Source: Beta vulgaris subsp. vulgaris
Taxonomy: Eukaryota; Streptophyta; Magnoliopsida; Caryophyllales; Amaranthaceae
Reading direction: 5' to 3'
Assembly: GCF_026745355.1 (NCBI RefSeq)
Contig: NC_079202.1
Span: 28,697,748 to 28,761,747, forward strand
DNA length: 64,000 nt
Shown one piece after another: positions 22,740 through 34,325 of this stretch (within the stretch, counting starts at the first letter, position 1; each line of letters starts with the position of its first letter). The notes beneath the pieces are model-generated. The model did no database searches, was not told the DNA's origin, and worked only from the letters and a program-made list of their open reading frames with translations. Made by a program: the position numbers and the translations under genes.

Positions 22740-24600
22740 ATGACGGACTGTCATTCATCGAATGTCGCAAGGAACAGAAGTTTTAGAGTTCAGGTAGAAG
22801 ACACTGTGGATGGAGAGGCCGCCTCGTGGACGAGATCATGGCCATGCTGTCGTCCATCTGGAGGGTAGGACTGTGACTCTAGTCATCAGGAGAATCTTGA
22901 CCGTCCAGTGACAGCTGGTCACTTGGAGAATGTGTTGAATGACTTCCAGGCAAGAATGGCCGCTGTTATGGAAGAGCAGATTAAGAACAATATGTTATTC
23001 TTTCAGCTGAGTCCAGGAGGAGAGGCAGCAGCGCCGCTCAAAGGGAGATCCCAAGAGGTTGTCCAGGACCTAGTCGGCCACCTCGGCCAGAATTGACCAG
23101 GCCGTTTCCAAAGGGAAGGGCCAGCTGTTAGTGATTCTAGGAGAAAGATGGACTGGAGGTTGGTAGTCCGTCCAGGAGACAATATTCCCCCTACTGGCCA
23201 CAAGATGAGACTGATGCCAGGGAATATTTGGAAGCCAAGAGGGCAGAGTCAGCACGTTCACCTCTGGTTCCACTCCTTATATGAAGGATCGTCCAAACTC
23301 CGTCCAGAACAGTGGCCGAAGCCGTGGACCATCAGCTTTCAGCCAAGGCAGGAAAAGACAGTTTTGCAGCCAATGGTGTACAGGCGTCAAGCCTTAGCTA
23401 ACACCTCATCTAATCCGGTATAAAGGAGTACCGTCAGGAGCACATACCCATTGAGGGTCAGGTTGCGGCACTCCAGATCAATTGGCCAACTCCTTTCTCG
23501 GTCAGGATATGGAGTCCCTCCTTTCCCAAAGGTTAAGCTCCCGACCATTGAACCTTTCGACGGAACTACTGATCCAGACGATCACCTATCAGCTTACAAG
23601 CATCAGATGTATGTCCAAGGGGTGGACGATGCTACTTGGTGTAAGAATTTCCCAGCTACTTTGAAGGGGGTAGCGCAAAAATGGTTTAACAACTTGCCGC
23701 CTAACTCAGTGAACAATTTTACTGAACTTAGCATTCTATTCACCAGTCACTTGGTGGCTAATCGTCAAGAACAAAAGGCAAGCATGCACTTGGGTAAAGT
23801 CATCCAAGGCCCTAAGGAGGCATTGAGAGGTTATGTGAAGAGATTCAATCTAGAGGCATTGCAGATCCAAGATCTAAATGCGGGAGTGGCGTTTGACGCC
23901 TTCATCAGAGGTTTAGACCAGGAAGTTTTAAGTTTGATTTGGTAAGAAGAAATCACTACTTTGACGGAAGCTTTAAGAGAGGCTGAGGCTTCATCATGCC
24001 ACGAGGTTTGTGCTGAGGCAAAGCAGCCAAGTGAAGAAAGTGAGGAGCTGTTCAGCCAAAGAAGAATCCGCCCAAGAAGGCTGAGACTTGGGCAATGACT
24101 TCTTGACCACCTCGTCCAAAGAAGTAGGCGGTATGAGCCGGCGGCCTCAGTGAACCAATAGAGTTCAACAAAGATCAATATTCCATTTTGATGGAAATAA
24201 AGATCAGCATGAGCTAAAGGGCCGGCGAAATGAAGACGCCTTATCGAACAGAGACAAAAGCAAGTATTGTCACTTCCACAAAGATTGTGGGCATGAAACC
24301 AATGAATGCAAGCACTTGAAGAGCACTAGAAGAGTTGGCTCGAAAAGGTAAGATGAACAATTACCTACCTTCGTCAGGAAGGAATTCCAAAAAGAGATAA
24401 CCGTCAAGGAAGAAAGATGGACGGAGATAGCACAGATGATGATGTGTAATGGTCATCTCAGGAGGATTTGCGGCGGAGGTCCAACAAATCGCCGCCACAA
24501 AAACTATTTAAGGGAGCTCAGTCAGGTTATGCTCACTAACCAGGCCGAGTCTGATCCTTTCCCAAAAATAGTGGTCAGCGAGCTGGACCAGGGAAGATAA
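22740..24600 (+). pseudogene. Tat gag
   Basis: The first ATG, 22740, opens a short frame; helix-rich blocks follow (HLENVLNDFQARMAAVMEEQ at 22920). The best frame, 23451-23945, is the Retrotrans_gag domain: KLPTIEPFDGTTDPDDHLSAY, ATLKGVAQKWFNNLP, LTSHLVANR and LRGYVKRFNLE. A knuckle-like YCHFHKDCGHETNECK lies near 24266-24313. Gag builds the particle. Stops at 23943 and several frameshifts break it. Confidence 0.85.
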
Positions 24601-24625
24601 GGACCCGCATGATGATCCACTAGTT

Positions 24626-24886
24626 GTGGAAATGAAGATTGCCAACCTTAGGGTTAGGCGAATTCTGATTGATACTAGAAGCTCCACGGATATAATCAGT
24701 GCTGATTGTTTGTCTCGCTTGAAGTTTGATAAAAATTATTTGATGCCGGTAAATTATCCATCCCATGGGGACTGTCACACTGCCCGTCAGGGTAAGGGAA
24801 AAGATGCTGCCATGACGCTTTTTGTGAAATTTTTGGTAGTACGAGACTTGACTGCTTATAATGTCATTCTGGACGACCTACCTTAA
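24626..24886 (+). pseudogene. Tat aspartic protease with altered active site
   Basis: Frame of 86 codons with RRILIDTRSSTDIISADCL, matching the retropepsin block normally ILIDTGSSADI; the glycine of the D-T-G triad is Arg (aga). It continues with a FLVVRDLTAYNVILD block (normally YNAILGRP), cut by a stop after DDLP. Processing of the polyprotein would be lost. Confidence 0.82.
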
Positions 24887-25145
24887 ATCACATCAAGGCT
24901 GTCATTGTGACCCACCTAATGTTAATGAAGTTTGAGTGTGATGGGGGAAAGATTGGATCTTCTATGGAGATCAGCAAGCTGCTAGAGAATGCTACCTCAC
25001 CACTCTTAAACCATCATCATGGAAAGAGAGGCAGAGCGTCCAAAGGACAAGGAGGATGATCCGGCCGAGAAATGAAAGGCCAAATTGTTGAGCTTAAGCA
25101 AGAAGTTGAGAAAGTTCAAGAGCACCTTCCTGAGGCAAGCCGTCC

Positions 25146-26640
25146 ATGCTCTTGCCCAGCAAGAAGAGAAATGTTTGGCAATCAAGGAAGAAAAAGCATT
25201 CGTCTGAAGAGGTCATGGCTATAATGAGTCTGGGACTAGAACGTCCAGAGCCGGTAGAAAGTCCGGTAGAAATTTGCTTAAATCCAGAGCGTCCAGAAAG
25301 AACATTGAAAATAGGATCAGTTTTGAGTTCAGAAATCAAGGACGCCTTAGTTGCGTTGCTGCGAGAATTTGAAGATGTGTTTGCCTATGCTGTAGAGGAG
25401 ATGCCTGGGATAGATCCTGAGGTGGCCGTCCATAAGCTCAACATTGAGCCACGGGAAAAGCCTATTCGGCAGAAAAAGAGGCCTAGGGCCGGCCAGAAAT
25501 AAGGCCGTTGATGAAGAAGTTCAAAAGCTGCTCAAGTCTAAGTTCATCCGGGAAACATATTACCCAGATTGGGTAGCAAATGTTGTGATGGTTCCAAAGC
25601 CGAATGGCACTGGAGAATGTGCGTTGATTATACGGACTGAACAAGGCTTGTCCTAAGGACAGCTTTCCGTTGCCTAAAATTGATCGTCTGGTGGATTCAA
25701 CGGCCGGCCATGCCTTGCTGAGTTTCATGGACGCCTATTCGGCTTCCACCAGATTCCCATGTGGCCGGATGACCAAGATAAAACTTCCTTCATTACTGAG
25801 AAAGGATTGTATGGATGGCTCAGAATGCCCTTCGGCCTAAGAAATGCGCAGCCACATTTCAAAGGCTTATCAACACGGTGTTTCAGCCGCAGCTTGGGCG
25901 AAATATGGAAGCCTATATCGACGACATGATCGTCAAGAGTAAAGAAGAAATAGATCATCTGGACGATTTGAGGGAAACTTTCCTTACTTTGAGGAAGTTT
26001 AAGTTGAAGCTCAATCCGCAGAAATGCGTGTTTGGCGTAGTTGCTGGGAAATTTCTGGGATTTTTGGTTGATCAGAGAGGGATTGAGGCAAATCCCATAA
26101 AAATTCAAGCTATTATGAATATGTCTTCGCCGTCCAAAGTCAAAGAAGTTCAGCGATTGACGGGCTGTTTGGCTGCTCTTGGACGGTTTCTCTCGAAATC
26201 AGGGGACAAATGTCACCATTTCTTTGCAACCATTAAAAAGAATGCCAAGTTTGAATGGACGGAAGAGGCTGAGGTGGCGCTTCAGCAAGTTAAGATCATC
26301 TCGGCAGTTGCCAGATTGATCAGCCCAGCCGAGGGAGAAAAATTGTTCGTTTACCTGGTCGTGTCTCCATTCGCTGTAAGCGCTGTTCTCTTGGCTGAGA
26401 GAGACTCAGCACAGATACCCGTCTACTTTGTGAGCCATGTATTGAAAGATGCGGAGAACAGGTATTCGTCCATTGAAAAGTTCGGCCTGGCTTTGTTGAT
26501 GGCCAGCCGGAAGTTAAGGCCTTACTTCTTAGCCCAACATTCTTGTTTATACTGATCAGCCCTGAGGCAAGTTTGCATAAGATGGATGCATCTGGCCGGA
26601 TGTTAAAATGGGTCTCGAGCTCAACATGTTGACTTAACTT
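25146..26640 (+). pseudogene. Tat reverse transcriptase and first RNase H
   Basis: Frames 25146-25502, 25444-25656 and 25815-26555 cover the RT. The entry block has VHKLNIEPREKPIRQKKR, then the fingers (YYPDWVANVVMVPKPNG) and the active site YIDDMIVKSK near 25913. KLNPQKCVFGV follows, then the RNase H region with PIPVYFVSHVLKDAENRYSSIEK. RT copies RNA to cDNA. The catalytic YIDD is intact, but frameshifts near 25500, 25650, 25730 and 26550 break the protein. Confidence 0.9.
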
Positions 26641-26739
26641 TGAGCCTCGAAAGGCAATCAAAGGGCAAGCTTTAGCTGATTTCATTGTAGAGCTTACCCG
26701 GCCAACTATAGAACCCGTCCAAGATCCAGCAGAGGGAAA

Positions 26740-27135
26740 GCGTCATTGGACCCTGATGGTAGATGGATCCTTAATTGCGAATGGATGTGGGCAGGGATCA
26801 TCTTTCAATCCCAGAAGGAGACAAGTTTGAGTATGCAATGAAGTTCAAGTTCCAGGCGTCCAACAATGAGGCAGAGTATGAAGCTCTCTTAGCCGGCATT
26901 AAAATGTGCAAAGCGGCTGGAGCCTTGGAAATTGAAGCTAAAACTGACTCTCTGCTGGTCGTCAGTCAGTAATGGTGATTTGAATGCAAGGAAGCGTCCA
27001 TGAGCAAATATATGAATTTAGTCAAAGAAGAGATCAAGTCTTTGAAAAGGTTCGTCCTAGATCAAGTGCCCAGATATGAGAATCATCAGGCTGATGCCCT
27101 TTCTAAGCTGGCCAGCTCGGCTGAAGGACACGTTC
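26740..27135 (+). pseudogene. Tat second (archaeal-like) RNase H
   Basis: Broken frames with the four expected catalytic positions: WTLMVDGS (26749), NNEAEYEALLAGI (26863), TDSLLVVSQ (26944) and HQADALSKLA (27085). This extra RNase H, placed between RT-RNase H and integrase, is a mark of the Tat lineage. A frame change near 26790 and a stop at 26970 disrupt it. Confidence 0.85.
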
Positions 27136-28394
27136 CTAGAACGTCTTCTGGGAGGTAAAGCGGCCAAGAGCATTGAGGCCGGAGAAGTTCTGTTTCTCAG
27201 CCGAGAGGATGAGTGGATGAACCCAATCATTGAATTTAAGAAGACTGTCCGTTTGCCTGTTGATCCAATTGAACTTAAGTATGTGAAGTCAAGGGACAAG
27301 TGGTTTGAGTTGTGGAATGAGACTCTATACAAGAAATCCTACAATCGGCCTCTTCTCAAATGCATCAGCCGAAAGGAAGGTTTGGGTGTTCTAAAGGAGT
27401 TGCATGAGGGAGCTTGTGCTTCCCACATTGGAGGAAGAGCTTTGGCAGAAAAGGCTCTCAGGACGGGCTACTTTTGGCCGTCCTTGAAAGAAGACGCCCT
27501 GCTATACGCCAAGAAATGTGATAGTTGCCAAGATCATGGTAATATCATATCAAAAGCCGTCCAATTACTTGACTCCAATTCTCTTTCCTCTTCCCTTTGC
27601 TAAATGGGGATGGACATTCTTGGGCCTTTTCCTATTGCTGCCGGCCAGAAAAAATTTGTAATAGTAGTTGTGGACTACTTTACAAAATGGGTTGAAGCTG
27701 AATCATTAAGAGGCATCACCACTAATGACGTCAAAGGGTTCATCTGGAAGAACCTGATTACAAGGTTTGGAATGCCCCAGTCGATCGTCTTTGATAATGG
27801 GCCACAATTTGAAACACCGAAGCTCCGTCAATGGTTGGCTGACCAAGGAATCAAGGCTCACTTTGCCGCAGTGACTCATCCACAGGCTAATGGGCAAGTT
27901 GAGGCTTTTAACAAGATTCTCTCGGCCGGGATTAAAAGAAGTTGGACAATGCAAAGGGGCTTTGGGTAGAAGAATTGCACTGGTCTTATGGTCAATAAGG
28001 CAACGGCCAAGAATTCCACAGAGAAACTCCTTTTATGATGGTCTATGGCTCTGAGGTCGTCCTTCCTATTGAGGTTGAAGAACCCACCTTAAGAGTAATG
28101 ATGTACTCAGAAGATGCTAACTGGGCAGCTCTTAGGACGGCTTTCGACTTAGTTCCCGAAGTCAGGGGCAATGCTTTGCTGAGAATGCAACTTTACAAGT
28201 TGAGAATGGCGAGGGAGTTCAACAAGAGAGTTGCAAGGCGTCCGTTAAAGCTGGGAGACCTCGTCTTAAGGAAAGAGTTAGGCAAGCTTACCCCTAACTG
28301 GGAAGGACCCTACAAAATAATCGAAGTAGTTCAGAATGGCACCTTTCGTCTGGAGGGCATGGACGGACGTCCATTCGTAGACGTGGAATTCTGA
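27136..28394 (+). pseudogene. Tat integrase
   Basis: The zinc-binding HHCC module at about 27410-27530 is ELHEGACASHIGGRALAEKA, then KKCDSCQ. The catalytic core is at 27604-27969: GMDILGPF, VDYFTKWVEAE, then FDNGPQFE and HPQANGQVEAFNK. The C-terminal part (28035-28394) has PLKLGDLVLR and the LTPNWEGPYKIIEV module. Integrase inserts the cDNA. The Asp, Asp and Glu residues are present, but a frameshift near 27600 and breaks at 27970-28030 split it. Confidence 0.9.
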
Positions 28395-29388
28395 CACTTT
28401 GAAAAAATACTTTGTTTAGGGCATCCTACCCAAATTGTAATATTTATTAATGCATTACAAAAAAAGTAGAATGTATAACATGTACCTTGACTAGTCGTCA
28501 AGCAAACTTCATATATAACAACTCTACTTCTCTATGACTTTGTTTGATTTGTTTGCTTAATTATATACTATCGTCCAAAGCTAAACTAATTTAACAGAGC
28601 AAAAAGACAATGCACCTTTCATTAGGAGGATGGCTGAAATGTTATCGTCCAATAATGGATAAATACATAGTCTTGGCGTTGTTTACTTAAAGAGTTAAAC
28701 ATCTCCTAAACAAGGTCGGCTGGAATTAGGACACCTTAGTAAAGGTATTCTACTTTCCGTCCAATAGCCAAAAAAACTTAGAAATAACAACCTTAGTAAA
28801 GGAACAAGTTATTTCATAATTTAACAAAGATGGACGAGTTGCACTCACTCTTAGAAAAACGTCAAAGTTATTTAAAAATTATGGTCTTAACTCCTTCTTG
28901 CACAGGAGGATATAGTATTCCTCGTCCAAGAAGGGGGGCATATAGGGGCATAATTTATAAACGACTGAGTCTTTGTCGAATGACAAATGATTGCCCAGGT
29001 TCCGGCCGAACAAGTTATTAACTTAGCAGGCTTTTAAAACTCAAACTTTAATGCTTGGGCATCTGGTGATGAACGTCCAGAAAAGAACTAATGGGTCAGA
29101 TAGAAAATGTTGATGAATTGATTTCATACTTATTCATCTAAGCCTGGGACATAAATAAAGGCTTTAAAACAACCGGCCAAAAGAGCTGAGAGGATCGTCT
29201 GAAGTAGAGGATCGTCTGAAGTATGCTATGACGAGTTGCTTTTGTACTTGGCATAAATATGAAATTGTAAGGCAAGACGTCTTAAACAAGTAAAGTATAA
29301 CAAGTCTGAAATTGAGAAAGATACTTTTCCATAAATCAAGAGAAGTTTACAAGCTAGTCTAAAAGAAAAAAGAAAAGGTACAAGTGGC
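28395..29388. other. Tat 3' region without gene
   Basis: AT-rich sequence between integrase and the antisense gene with many CGTCC/GGACG and CCGGCC words; no convincing ORF, promoter or tandem array was seen. Confidence 0.6.
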
Positions 29389-32300
29389 TCACGGCCGGCC
29401 AAGATACAACAAAAAATTAAGCCGCAGGAGGATCATTGTCATCTTCGTCCTGAGCCTCCATATCTTCTTCTCCTTCTTCATCCTCAGAAGATTCTTCGAA
29501 ACGGGAAGTTCTGCCCCTGATATGGTGGCTTTGTGCAAGCTTTCTTGGAACTCTAGCCGACGAGCATATCTTGGATATCTCTTCTTCAGCCATCTATACC
29601 AAAGGCCTGCACAGCCCATTCTTTTGAGGTATCTATGACGTTGTTCATAGCCTCCTTGGCCGCTTCAAGTGCCGCACCTCAGCTCGGAGAATTTGATTTT
29701 TAACCTTCAGGACGAGGTTTTCTTTGTAAAACTCGGCAGCCATGGTCATGACTGAGTTTCTCTCGTCCAGAAGGTAGCATTCCAGAGACGCTCTCTCGTC
29801 CAACATTTCAGTCAGTCGAAGTAGATAACTCTTGTTTTGAGACTCAATATCGGCTGACCGCATCTCCCAGGCCAGCTTGGACTGCTGATGCAGCACTTCC
29901 TGCTCGGCCATTTTGAACTGAGCTAGGTCCGCAGCCGCAGTCACATCTTGGACGAGCCTTTTAATTTATTTTCTGAGCTCCTTCGCCCAATCTTCAGTTA
30001 TTATGCTGCGAGCAAAGAGCTGAAAATAGGAGGACAAAAGAGTCAGACGAATGCAACTTGAAGAAATATATATCTAAGTAAGAAAATAAACGTCTAAAGA
30101 AAGAAAGATGTACCTCGCAGCAAGTTGAGACATGTATCCTACATGCCCTGATGATGCTCCCTCAACCCCTTAATGTAGGTTCAGGAAAGCACTTGAAAAG
30201 CTCCAGCTTGAGCTTCTCGCGCTCGGACGATGACATCTTCCAAAAGCCGGAGAAGATTCATCGTCAGAAAGATAGAGAGCCGTCAACAGCTGGACCCTTC
30301 CCTTTATCTGAAAGATTAGACTCGTCAGTACATCTGATGGGAATAACCACGGCCTGTTTGTTGGACGACTCATCGGACGTCCGCCAACCCGTAGTGTTCT
30401 AACTACGTTTGAATAATAAGACTCACCAGAAGAACGGATGCCGTCCTATAAGCAGTAGGCATCTGGCCTACCAGCTTGGCCACTGGTCCAGAGAAAGCGG
30501 ACCCGTCTGTAGCCGCGTCCGGCTGAGAAGATTGTCCTGCATCGTCCAGAACAAAAACCTCGTCAGGTTGTGAAGTTGCAGGCTGCTCGGCAGGGCCGGC
30601 GTAGGTCACCAGGGCGAGAGAGCCAATCTCGGCCAGTTCCTCCTTGGCCTCTTCTTTGGCCGGTATATCGATCACGACCTTAGGAACCGGCCGTGTCGTT
30701 TTCTTCTTCTTGGCAGTGAATCCCTTTGCCTTCTTAGAAGGAGGAGCTTCACTGGTTCCAGCCGGTCGCTTCTTCGCTGCCGCCTTCTTAGCCAATGCTT
30801 TGGAAGTTGGGGCATTTTTCTGAAAGATTGGAAATATGTAATAAATTAGAGGCCCTTCAAAGAGGGAAATCGTCCGGATGCATCCGGACGTCCTGCTCAT
30901 CATCGAGGCAGTCCGTCCAGCCATCATCTGGACGAGTGGCTCTTTAAGGAGGCAGCCCGTCCAGCCATCATCTGGACGAGTTGCTCTTCAAAGAGGCAGC
31001 TCGTCCAGCCATCGTCTGGACGTGTTGCTCCTCGAAGAGGCAGCCCGTCAAGCAATCAAACTGGACGAGTTGCTCCTCGAATAGACAGCTCGTCCAGCCT
31101 TCATCTGGACGTACTGCTCCTCGAAGAGGCAGCCCGTCAAGCAATCAAACTGGACGAGTTGCTTCTCAGAGAGACAGCTCGTCCAGCCTTCATCTGGACG
31201 GATTGCCCTTCAAAAGAAGCAGCTCGTCCAGTTATTGCTTGGACGCTTTGCTAAAAAAAAAAAAAAATTAAAGGAGAAGAGGTAATCTTACCAGGGTGTC
31301 GGCCCTCTTTTCGGCACCAGATTTACTGTATTCCTTCCAGACAGTATCTGCAAATCTGGACGAGCTCATGTCTCCTATCCAAGATTTTCTCAGTTTACTT
31401 CTGGCTGAATCCGCAAAAAGGAAATAAAGAAGCAGATGTTAGACGAATGATAATCAGGCCGGGAATTTACTTGGAAATTTTTAGTAGTTATACCTCTGTC
31501 CTCTCCTGCCGAAACCGGCAGCGACTAAGAAGTTATCATGATAGAACATCTCTTTAAAGGGGATCCAATTGGATGGACCCTTGAAGGAGACGTCTTCCAT
31601 GGAATACTCCGAAATCCGGAAGTACTCCACCATCTCCTCGGCAGAGTTACTCTCTAGCTCCAGATACGAAGCCATCCGTCCAATGTTAGTGTTGGATCGG
31701 CTAAAATACCGAAGCCGATTAGCAACCGCTTTACTGGGCGCTTGGACGAATAGGAACTCACCCTTCCAAGAGTGCATTTTGGATGTTCTTATCCCAAGAC
31801 GTCACGAATCCTTGACGGTTGCATACACTTAGCCAGCTTCCTTCAACGGTTCTAGGAACCTTGGCAACGTAATGAATGTGTGTGAAGGCGGCCAGAGAAG
31901 GGTCCTTTCCTTTTAAATTATAAATGGCCAGAAAAGTAAGGATGTTTTGCGAGGAGTTTGGGGCACGTTGATTATGTCCTATGTCGTAGTACTGAAGAAG
32001 TGGCTGATGAAAGGGTGAAGGGAAAGCGCAGGCCGGCATCTAATGCCATGCGATAAACAGCAAAATCGCCTGAGAGGGCACTAAATATGGTATCCTCTCG
32101 GCCAGGGAGGACGAATTGGTAGCCCGGTATGGGCATAGCCATTGAAAAAGGTCTAAGGTCCCAGCCAAGTGTTATCGGCCAGGATAAATCTAGGGTCAGG
32201 AAGAGGAGCTAGCCGCCGTCTTATTTCAGACGAAGTTGTCGACGGCTCCTCTGAATCGCTAGCAGGATTGGAAGAGCTGGCCGTCTTTGGCTCATCCGAG

Positions 32301-32728
32301 ACCATCCTACGTATGGACGGGCTGGGATCTGGGGAGCCTCTGATTTCTTGTTCCTCCTGGATGTATTCAGGGGAAGGACTTGGGGTTGCTGGACGAGCAC
32401 TTTGGACTTCACGCTCTCTGACAGCGGGAATCCGTCCAGTAGATGCCTCCATTTCCGAGCTGGAGGCCGGCAGGTTAACTCCTCGTCTGATACGAGCTGT
32501 TTGCTTGACGCGCGCCAGATTACCCTGCACAGGTAAAGACTGGGTCGTCTGACTTTGCCAGCCATGAGAAAAGAAAAAGAATGCATGTCCGGCCAAGATG
32601 GGTCCAACTCTAGAAGATGTCGAAGAAGATAGGCCCTCTGTTCTAGGGCTAGTACCAACCCTTGAGCGGCCGGGTTTGTTCGATGAAGAAGACGAGCTCA
32701 TTTTCTTAAAAAATGTGTGAAAAAGCAA
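29389..32728 (-). pseudogene. Tat antisense gene (putative gypsy-type transposon domain, PF04195-like), multi-exon
   Basis: Runs opposite to the element's own genes. From the right: a Ser/Pro-rich N-terminus (from 32728, or 32701 at MSSSSSSNKPGRS). Then a domain in shifted frames: YRMALDAGLRFPF, LLQYYDIGHNQRAPNSSQN, WKGEFLFVQAPS, and WIPFKEMFYHDNFLVAAGF (31540). A donor-like aggtataac follows. Next are an exon near 31393-31292, a tandem-repeat-filled intron, a Lys/Ala/Pro-rich exon (30819-30426, ending at GTGAGT), and coiled-coil exons to 29640 and 29389. PF04195-like antisense genes are known in Tat elements; their role is unknown. Frameshifts near 32150, 32030 and 31770 and a stop near 29970 suggest decay. 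Confidence 0.7.
30905..31252. repeat. 44-bp minisatellite with hairpin units
   Basis: About eight tandem units of 43-46 bp. The unit is near cgtccagccatcatctggacg plus a spacer gagttgctcttcaaagaggcagct. Each contains the inverted pair CGTCCAG...CTGGACG, able to form a 7-bp stem. Some units read cgtcaagcaatcaaactggacg, weakening the stem. It lies in a predicted intron of the antisense gene. Confidence 0.9.
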
Positions 32729-33115
32729 GAAAGAGAGTTAAGAAAATACTTATAGATGAAAGCTGGACGATATAAGGACGAGTTGAAATCTCAGACGAGT
32801 GAAGTAGCAGTTGCAAGAGCTTGGACGGGAGTAGTTTCTCTCTTTAAAAGCTCAGTAAAAATTGCAGTCTCTCTCTCTAGAAAATTTCTCAGCAATGTTA
32901 AAATGATTGCAGGAGCGACTAAGGCACATATTTATATGGGGTGAAAATGACCCCCCATCCGGTAAAAAATAATGGCTTCAGGAGTTGACCTGTGGAAACC
33001 GACAAAATGGCGCCTTTTTTTTGAAAAAGAAAAAAGGCAGTTCCAGGTGGGTTAAAAGAGGAAGATTAACCGTCTTTGCGCCTAAGAAAATAATAACTCC
33101 CTCTTTTAAGGGCAA

Positions 33116-33741
33116 ATTTGTAGCCCAAAAATCAAGGGCTACCAGGATGACAAGTGGCCTCATCAGAGCCCTACACGTGGCAGGTGCTCATAAGGGTAAA
33201 AGTACAAAGGGCCAAAAAGCTGCAGGGCTAAAAGTATATCTCCAGAGGAAAAGTGTACTAACGTCCCTATCTTGGCCGAAAAGTTGTACTTAGGCCCAGC
33301 AAAAGTAGTCTGCACCTTTGTATGAAAGTGAGGTGTACTGACCAATCAATTACTGCCACGTGTCACCATTTTATTGCTTAACCAATCAGATGCTCCCAAA
33401 TTAGGGCGGCATCAAGGTACAACAGTCATTTCAAACAGTATAAATAGTCCTTGATTTCAGGGAGAAAGGTACGTTTTTCAGAGCATAGTACTGTTATTCT
33501 GCCATAAATTCTTCTCTCTCTCTACTTTCTCTCTCTAATTGTTCCTTCACATCCCTAGTATCTGACTTAAGCATCGGAGGGGGAAATACCACCCAAACCT
33601 CCAGGTTGGGTCCCTTTTTTGCAGGTTGCTGGTCAGGAGTTAGCATCGGGATTCGAGCCAATCATTGTTGCACAAGTCTCCAGTTTTAGAACCCATCTTT
33701 GGGAGTTGTGATATTAATTACTAGTTTCATACTACATAACA
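33116..33741 (+). repeat. Tat element 3' LTR
   Basis: Matches 22082-22710. The start is altered (atttgtagccc for tgttgtagccc), the end is TACATAACA, and the TATA box and G-box (ccacgtgtca) are conserved. It is followed by the target duplication CATGT. Confidence 0.92.
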
Positions 33742-34325
33742 CATGTATCCTCTCATGAGGAAGCTCCAAACCCTTTAGAACTTTCTTTGTGTCGTAGAAA
33801 GTTTTTCCCATGTTGTTGTTCTGGGGTATCACCTCATTCAATAAACTAAGAAAACCATCAACACACACCTGTGTGGTAGGTTATACTCACACTTTAAACT
33901 TATGATTCTAGAAGCCATCTCCAGCACGGACATCTTGCTCCCTTCATACAACGGATTCTCGGCCGCCTTAAGAAGGTCAAAAAACTTCTTTGCTTCACCA
34001 TTCGGTTCTTCTTCAACTGAGTTTGAACCGGCAAGCATGACATGATCTTCAGTATTCCCTAAAGCATCCACAACCATATCCATATATGGATTTGACTGAG
34101 CAGCAGATGAGGAGGACCCCGTAGCACTTCGATGAACAACCAGTCAAAGTAATTCGGTTTAAAACCCTTACTGTACAAATGTACTTTGACCGTGTCCACA
34201 TCCAAATAACGCAAGTTATTACACCTCATGCATGTACATTTTATCTTATCACTGTCATTTAAATGAGGATGTTGTAAATAAAACTCAATGAACTTATCAA
34301 CTCCTTTCACATACTCAGTTCTAAG

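Larger units (their letters stand above)
22077..33746 (+). mobile_element. Tat-lineage Ty3-Gypsy retrotransposon
   Basis: LTRs 22082-22710 and 33116-33741, flanked by an exact 5-bp duplication CATGT (22077-22081, 33742-33746). The order is gag, protease, RT, RNase H, a second RNase H of the archaeal-like type, integrase, then a long 3' region with an antisense gene. A dual RNase H and an antisense ORF are recognised traits of the Tat lineage. By eye the LTRs differ at about 25 sites plus a 4-base CT-repeat indel, so roughly 96% identity. All pol frames are broken. It is inserted in the TNP2 gene. Confidence 0.92.

Noticed and set aside
30905..31252. Regular repeats with hairpins resembling a CRISPR array
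   Set aside because: Units are contiguous and vary along their whole length; there are no unique spacers or cas genes, and the setting is a plant retrotransposon.
32169..32552. Plus-strand 127-codon ORF in the Tat 3' region
   Set aside because: Shadow of the Ser/Pro-rich antisense exon, whose minus-strand reading is better supported.
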